From NCBI GenBank assembly GCA_964392305.1, contig CAYMPV010000014.1, positions 1 to 64,000 on the forward strand: 64,000 nt of DNA, given 5' to 3'. The notes under the pieces were generated by a model that was not told where the DNA came from, did not search any database, and saw only the letters and a list, made by a program, of their open reading frames with translations. Both the position numbers and the translations under genes were made by a program. Below, piece after piece: positions 60,723 through 64,000 of the stretch. Source of the DNA: JACKIC01 sp964392305 (lineage in GTDB: Bacteria > Planctomycetota > UBA1135 > UBA2386). The number at the start of each line of letters is the position of its first letter. The stretch's first letter is position 1.

Positions 60723-62414
60723 TCAGCGGCGCTGATGCTCGCGCGGCACCCACATCTCTTCGGGCACCATGCCGAGCGGCCCGACATGAGCGCCCTCGAT
60801 ATGGCGATTGAACAGCAGGTGGGCGCGCGGCTGCAGCAGGAAGGTCACCGGCTGATCCCGCTGCACGAGGGTGTGCAGTTCACGCCAGAGGGCCGCACGC
60901 CGCGTCGGGTCCAGCTCGGTGCGGGCGTCGGTGGCGAGGCGGTCGACCTCGGAGCTCGAGTACCCCCCCACATTGTCCGCGCCCTGGCTGTGCACCATCT
61001 CGTAGGGGTCCGCGGTCGCCGCCAGGGACTGCACGGCGATCTCACCGTCCCAGTCGCCGCGTGCCCGTTCCGCCACGAACCCCGGGTAGTCGAGTTGCTT
61101 GACCTGCAGATCGATGCCGACGCCGCGCGCGGCGTTCGTGAACCCGGCGAGTGCCGCGTCCACTTCGGCGGAGCCCTGCGGCACCAGCAGTCTGAGGTGC
61201 AGGGGCTTGTCGGTGACGGGGTCGTAGCCGGCATCACGCAGCAGGGCGCGGGCAGCGGCCGCATCGAACTTGGGCCCGGCGCCCTGCGGGTATTCAGGCG
61301 AGCCGCGCAGCGCGAAGGCCTCGGCGATCCCGGCGTGCTGCGGGAACTTCGTGGCCAGAGCCTCACGATCGAACAGCATCGCGAGCGCCTGGCGAACCCG
61401 GGCATCCTGACACGGTTGCCGCCGGCAGTTCCAGGTGACGCGGAACACGCCGATGCGCGGGAAGGCGTAGCTCACGATGCGGTAGTCGAAGGCCAGTGCC
61501 GGCTGCTTCTCGAGCAGCGCCGCCGGGTCGGCCATTCCGCACCAGTCGATCTCCCGCTGCGCGAGCGCCGCCGGGGCGCTCGACGCGCTGCGGAACAGCA
61601 GGCGGAACCCGCCGAGGTTCCAGGTCCCCGGCCGCGCGCTGCGGCGCCAGCTGCGGTCGTTGCGCGACAGGAACAGTTCCTGCCCGGCGATCCACGCGGC
61701 TGCCGCCGACGGATCGATGAGCTGGTAGGGACCCGTGCCGGGCCCGCACTCACGCTTGATCTGCTCCAGCAGCAGCGCGAACTCGCGGCTGGCGACCTCG
61801 GGAACGGGCTGCCCCAGGCGGTGGGCCTGCGCCGCGACGCGATCGACGAAGAACTGCCGCCGCGCCACGATCCAGTTCTCACCGACCATCGCCAGGGCCG
61901 CGAAATGCCGATCCTTGAAGCGCACCTGCAGGCGTCGTTCGTCGAGCACCGCGACGCTGGCGACCCGAGCGAACGCCCCGCCGACGAGGCCCATGGTCAG
62001 GTGTCCGGCGTTCGCGAGTTCCCAGCCGAAGGTGACGTCGGCCATCGTCAACAGCGAGCCATCGGCGAACTGCACCTGTTCACGCAGCGTGAAGACACAA
62101 CCCTGACCGTCGCCGTCGACCTCGTAGCTCTGCGCCAACGCGCAGCGCAGCTCACCCGTTCGCGGATCGCGGTCGAGCAGCGTGTCGTGGGTCATGCCCA
62201 GCACGAGCCGCTGCGCCACCGGGTTGCTGGCGGTGAACGGGTTGACGCTGTCGGGTTCCTCGACGATGCACGCATAGACGTGCCCTTGGGGCAGTTCGCC
62301 CGGCGCGCCCGTGGCACCCTGGACCGCTCGCGGCTGCGACTGCAGCGCCCAGGCGGCGAGCGCAACCAACGCCGTCAACAAGACCGCCAACAGGAGCAGG
62401 GTACGAAGACGCAT
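60723..62414 (-). CDS. Peptide/nickel-type ABC transporter solute-binding protein
   Basis: This is a 563-aa family-5 solute-binding protein. It has an N-terminal hydrophobic signal or anchor (RTLLLLAVLLTALVALAAWA) without a lipobox cysteine. The fold is shown by HVYACIVEEPDSVNPFTASN, VFTLREQVQFADGSLLTMAD, CQDARVRQALAMLFDREALA and ALLRDAGYDPVTDKPLHLRL, the last two being standard in DppA/OppA relatives. It probably binds peptides or a similar ligand in the periplasm. No permease or ATPase genes lie next to it in this window. Confidence 0.88.
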   Translation of the reverse strand: MRLRTLLLLAVLLTALVALAAWALQSQPRAVQGATGAPGELPQGHVYACIVEEPDSVNPFTASNPVAQRLVLGMTHDTLLDRDPRTGELRCALAQSYEVDGDGQGCVFTLREQVQFADGSLLTMADVTFGWELANAGHLTMGLVGGAFARVASVAVLDERRLQVRFKDRHFAALAMVGENWIVARRQFFVDRVAAQAHRLGQPVPEVASREFALLLEQIKRECGPGTGPYQLIDPSAAAAWIAGQELFLSRNDRSWRRSARPGTWNLGGFRLLFRSASSAPAALAQREIDWCGMADPAALLEKQPALAFDYRIVSYAFPRIGVFRVTWNCRRQPCQDARVRQALAMLFDREALATKFPQHAGIAEAFALRGSPEYPQGAGPKFDAAAARALLRDAGYDPVTDKPLHLRLLVPQGSAEVDAALAGFTNAARGVGIDLQVKQLDYPGFVAERARGDWDGEIAVQSLAATADPYEMVHSQGADNVGGYSSSEVDRLATDARTELDPTRRAALWRELHTLVQRDQPVTFLLQPRAHLLFNRHIEGAHVGPLGMVPEEMWVPREHQRR

Positions 62415-62464
62415 GGTCGACTCGACGCAGGAGCAGGGCGCCGCATGGTAACGAGACGACGCCG

Positions 62465-62842
62465 TCAGCGGGTCGGGAAGCCGCCCCCCAGCGTGATACC
62501 ACCCCACATCGCCACCAGGCCGAGGACGTTCTGCGCGACGAGATCGACCGCGAACAGCAACCAGCGCCCCTCACGGATCAGCGCCACGCCGTCGAACGCG
62601 AACGCGGAGAAGGTCGTGAACGCGCCGAAGAAACCCGCCAGCACGGCGGTGGTCAGCAGCGGCGACCAGCGTGCCGAGTAGATCGCCATGACCAACCCGA
62701 AGCCGAAGCAGCCGAGCACGTTGACGATCGCCGTGTGCCACGGCGAACCGAGCAGCAGCAGCACCAGGTGACCGAGCGAATAACGGCACACGGCGCCGAT
62801 CGCGCCCGCGCCGGCGATGGCGAACAGCACCTGGGCATGCAT
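62465..62842 (-). CDS. crcB: Fluoride channel CrcB/Fluc
   Basis: This 125-aa four-helix protein exports fluoride as a dual-topology dimer. The signatures are GAVCRYSLGHLV (N-terminus), NVLGCFGFGLVM (conserved Asn) and GFFGAFTTFSAFAFDGVALI with the TTFS fluoride-path segment. The length is standard for Fluc proteins. It follows the peptidase-MA-like gene after only 10 bp, so no fluoride riboswitch fits directly upstream. Confidence 0.95.
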   Translation of the reverse strand: MHAQVLFAIAGAGAIGAVCRYSLGHLVLLLLGSPWHTAIVNVLGCFGFGLVMAIYSARWSPLLTTAVLAGFFGAFTTFSAFAFDGVALIREGRWLLFAVDLVAQNVLGLVAMWGGITLGGGFPTR

Positions 62843-62852
62843 CGGCGGAAGC

Positions 62853-64000
62853 CTACTTCTTGGGGTAGGTCTTCAGCACCCACTCGCGCCACTTCTCGTC
62901 GAAGGTCGGGCCATCGAGTTCGAACAGCTCGAGCAGCAGTTTCTGCGCCTGGGTGCGGATCTGGGCCGCCGGCACCTGCTCACCCGGGATCGGCGGGATC
63001 GACTTGAGCTGAGTGATCATCAGCCCGACCTTCTCGGGGTCGATCTGCATCAGGTAGTCGACGCGCGACCACGCCTGCGAATGCGCGTGGTAACCCATCT
63101 GGTCGAACTTCTCCCAGGCGGCGATCTGCTCGAAGGTGAAGAAGGCACCCTCGTGTTGGGCGCGCCGCCGCACCTTGACGTGCCAGTTGGCCTGCTTGTC
63201 CTCCGCAACCGCCTCGGTGTCGAGGATCTGCACGTTGATGGTTTCGGCGTGCACCTGGCGCGAATACCAGTGCGCGAGTCCTTCCTCGAGCCACAGCGGC
63301 AGCTGGTAGTAGTAACCGCGGTAGGCGTTGAGCAGGTTGTGCACGACCGCGTAGAGCATGTGCGCGTGCAGGCCGGCTTCGTCGAAGCCCTCGAGCCCCT
63401 CGGCTGCCACCCCGAACAGCAGCTGGCTGCTCTGCGTGTGGTAGAAGCGCAGTGAGTCGTCGCACTTGAAGTTGCAGAAGCGATCGGCGTAACGCGCCAG
63501 GTCGGACTTCTTCTGGAACATCAGCACCAGGAACTTGTCCGGTTGACCGAGATACGGCCCCTGACCGGACTCCTTGCCACGGTCCGGGAAGTCCGCGTCG
63601 GTGACACCGAGCAGCTTCTGGACGCTCGCGTAGGCCGCCTCACAACGGCGCGCGGTGAGATGCATGCGCAACCACGGGTCGATCTTGCGCGTGCGGTCGG
63701 GGACCTTCGGCAGCAGCTGCTTGAGCTCCTTGAGCTCGGCCTGCAGCGGCTTGCGCATCTTGCCGTCCTCGGGCCACGGCGCCGACTTCAGGTTCAGGCC
63801 GAAGCGGAAGTGCGCCGTCTCCATCCACAGGATGCGACCTTCGCCGAGCACCTTGTCGATGTCGGCGGTGGTCTTGAAGTCCGCCCACGGGAACGGGCCG
63901 TAGCCGACCACGCCCGCGGCCTTCATCAACGCCTCGTCGCCGCCCGTGTACGGGTCCTTGGGCCCGATCTTGAGCACGTCCTCGTCTTCCTTGCCGGTGC
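62853..64000 (-). CDS. Peptidase-MA-like protein with altered zinc motif (cut by window edge)
   Basis: At least 382 codons are present, and the frame continues past base 64000 without a stop, so the N-terminus is missing. The region AHMLYAVVHNLLNAYRGYYY then LPLWLEEGLAHWYSRQ matches the layout of gluzincin peptidase-MA-like domains, where HExxH is followed by PxWLxEGLA; here the first motif is HNLLN, so the catalytic Glu and second His are lost. The protein is probably secreted and non-catalytic. It is upstream of crcB by 10 bp. Confidence 0.6.
   Translation of the reverse strand, partial: TGKEDEDVLKIGPKDPYTGGDEALMKAAGVVGYGPFPWADFKTTADIDKVLGEGRILWMETAHFRFGLNLKSAPWPEDGKMRKPLQAELKELKQLLPKVPDRTRKIDPWLRMHLTARRCEAAYASVQKLLGVTDADFPDRGKESGQGPYLGQPDKFLVLMFQKKSDLARYADRFCNFKCDDSLRFYHTQSSQLLFGVAAEGLEGFDEAGLHAHMLYAVVHNLLNAYRGYYYQLPLWLEEGLAHWYSRQVHAETINVQILDTEAVAEDKQANWHVKVRRRAQHEGAFFTFEQIAAWEKFDQMGYHAHSQAWSRVDYLMQIDPEKVGLMITQLKSIPPIPGEQVPAAQIRTQAQKLLLELFELDGPTFDEKWREWVLKTYPKK

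Noticed and set aside
62843..62852. Fluoride riboswitch before crcB
   Set aside because: Only 10 bp separate crcB from the upstream gene, which is too short for the aptamer.

Overview
The window is high-G+C, gene-dense bacterial chromosome, most likely from a planctomycete or a close PVC relative. The case rests on a 1,223-residue secreted protein combining a DUF1080 lectin-like domain, a sorbosone-dehydrogenase-type propeller, HEAT-like repeats and a PVC-type single-haem C-terminus; on several other DUF1080-like secreted proteins; and on large secreted families with no obvious relatives outside the group. A run of 10 Ns at 25640-25649 marks a scaffold join, so this is draft sequence, probably a metagenome bin or draft isolate.

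Layout. 1-5900: the start of selA (selenocysteine synthase, cut by the window edge) diverges from recJ, which leads a small operon with a YqaA/DedA-type membrane protein; a secreted protein and a YdjM-like membrane hydrolase follow. 6041-16641: four tandem membrane-anchored paralogues of 774-906 aa built of carboxypeptidase-regulatory-like beta-sandwich repeats. Two of them share an identical 323-bp 5' block. 16694-25528: ric/ytfE (Fe-S repair), yaeQ, polA, two small lipoproteins, a nucleotidyltransferase/small-protein pair and a GNAT-nitrilase fusion. 25699-36928: hisS, gspG, the large haem protein, a 181-bp MITE-like element, a di-haem cytochrome c peroxidase, uup and a dnaJ-type co-chaperone.

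36914-48404: an approximately 11.5-kb integrative element inserted at the 5' end of the dnaJ-type gene. The 12-bp core GTCCTGGAACTT is present at both ends, and a displaced dnaJ start codon context lies beyond the right end. It carries a tyrosine integrase, an excisionase-like regulator, a DnaB/RepA-like helicase with an internal repeat array that may be its origin, a chain of overlapping small genes, a second tyrosine recombinase, and a lower-G+C cargo of a trypsin-like protease plus an unknown protein. No capsid, tail or conjugation gene is visible, so it looks like a phage satellite or plasmid-like element.

48579-64000: a secreted protein, an ArsR-SRPBCC operon with a clear operator, a methyltransferase/aldo-keto reductase pair, a KefB-type antiporter, an asparaginase-like protein with a TPR protein and a rhomboid protease, gltX, a histidine phosphatase, a coiled-coil membrane protein, tRNA-Ala(GGC), a peptide-type solute-binding protein, crcB and a peptidase-MA-like protein cut by the window end.

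A cross-cutting observation is that many genes lack a Shine-Dalgarno sequence but have a TANNNT-like hexamer 6-9 nt before the start codon, which suggests leaderless transcription.
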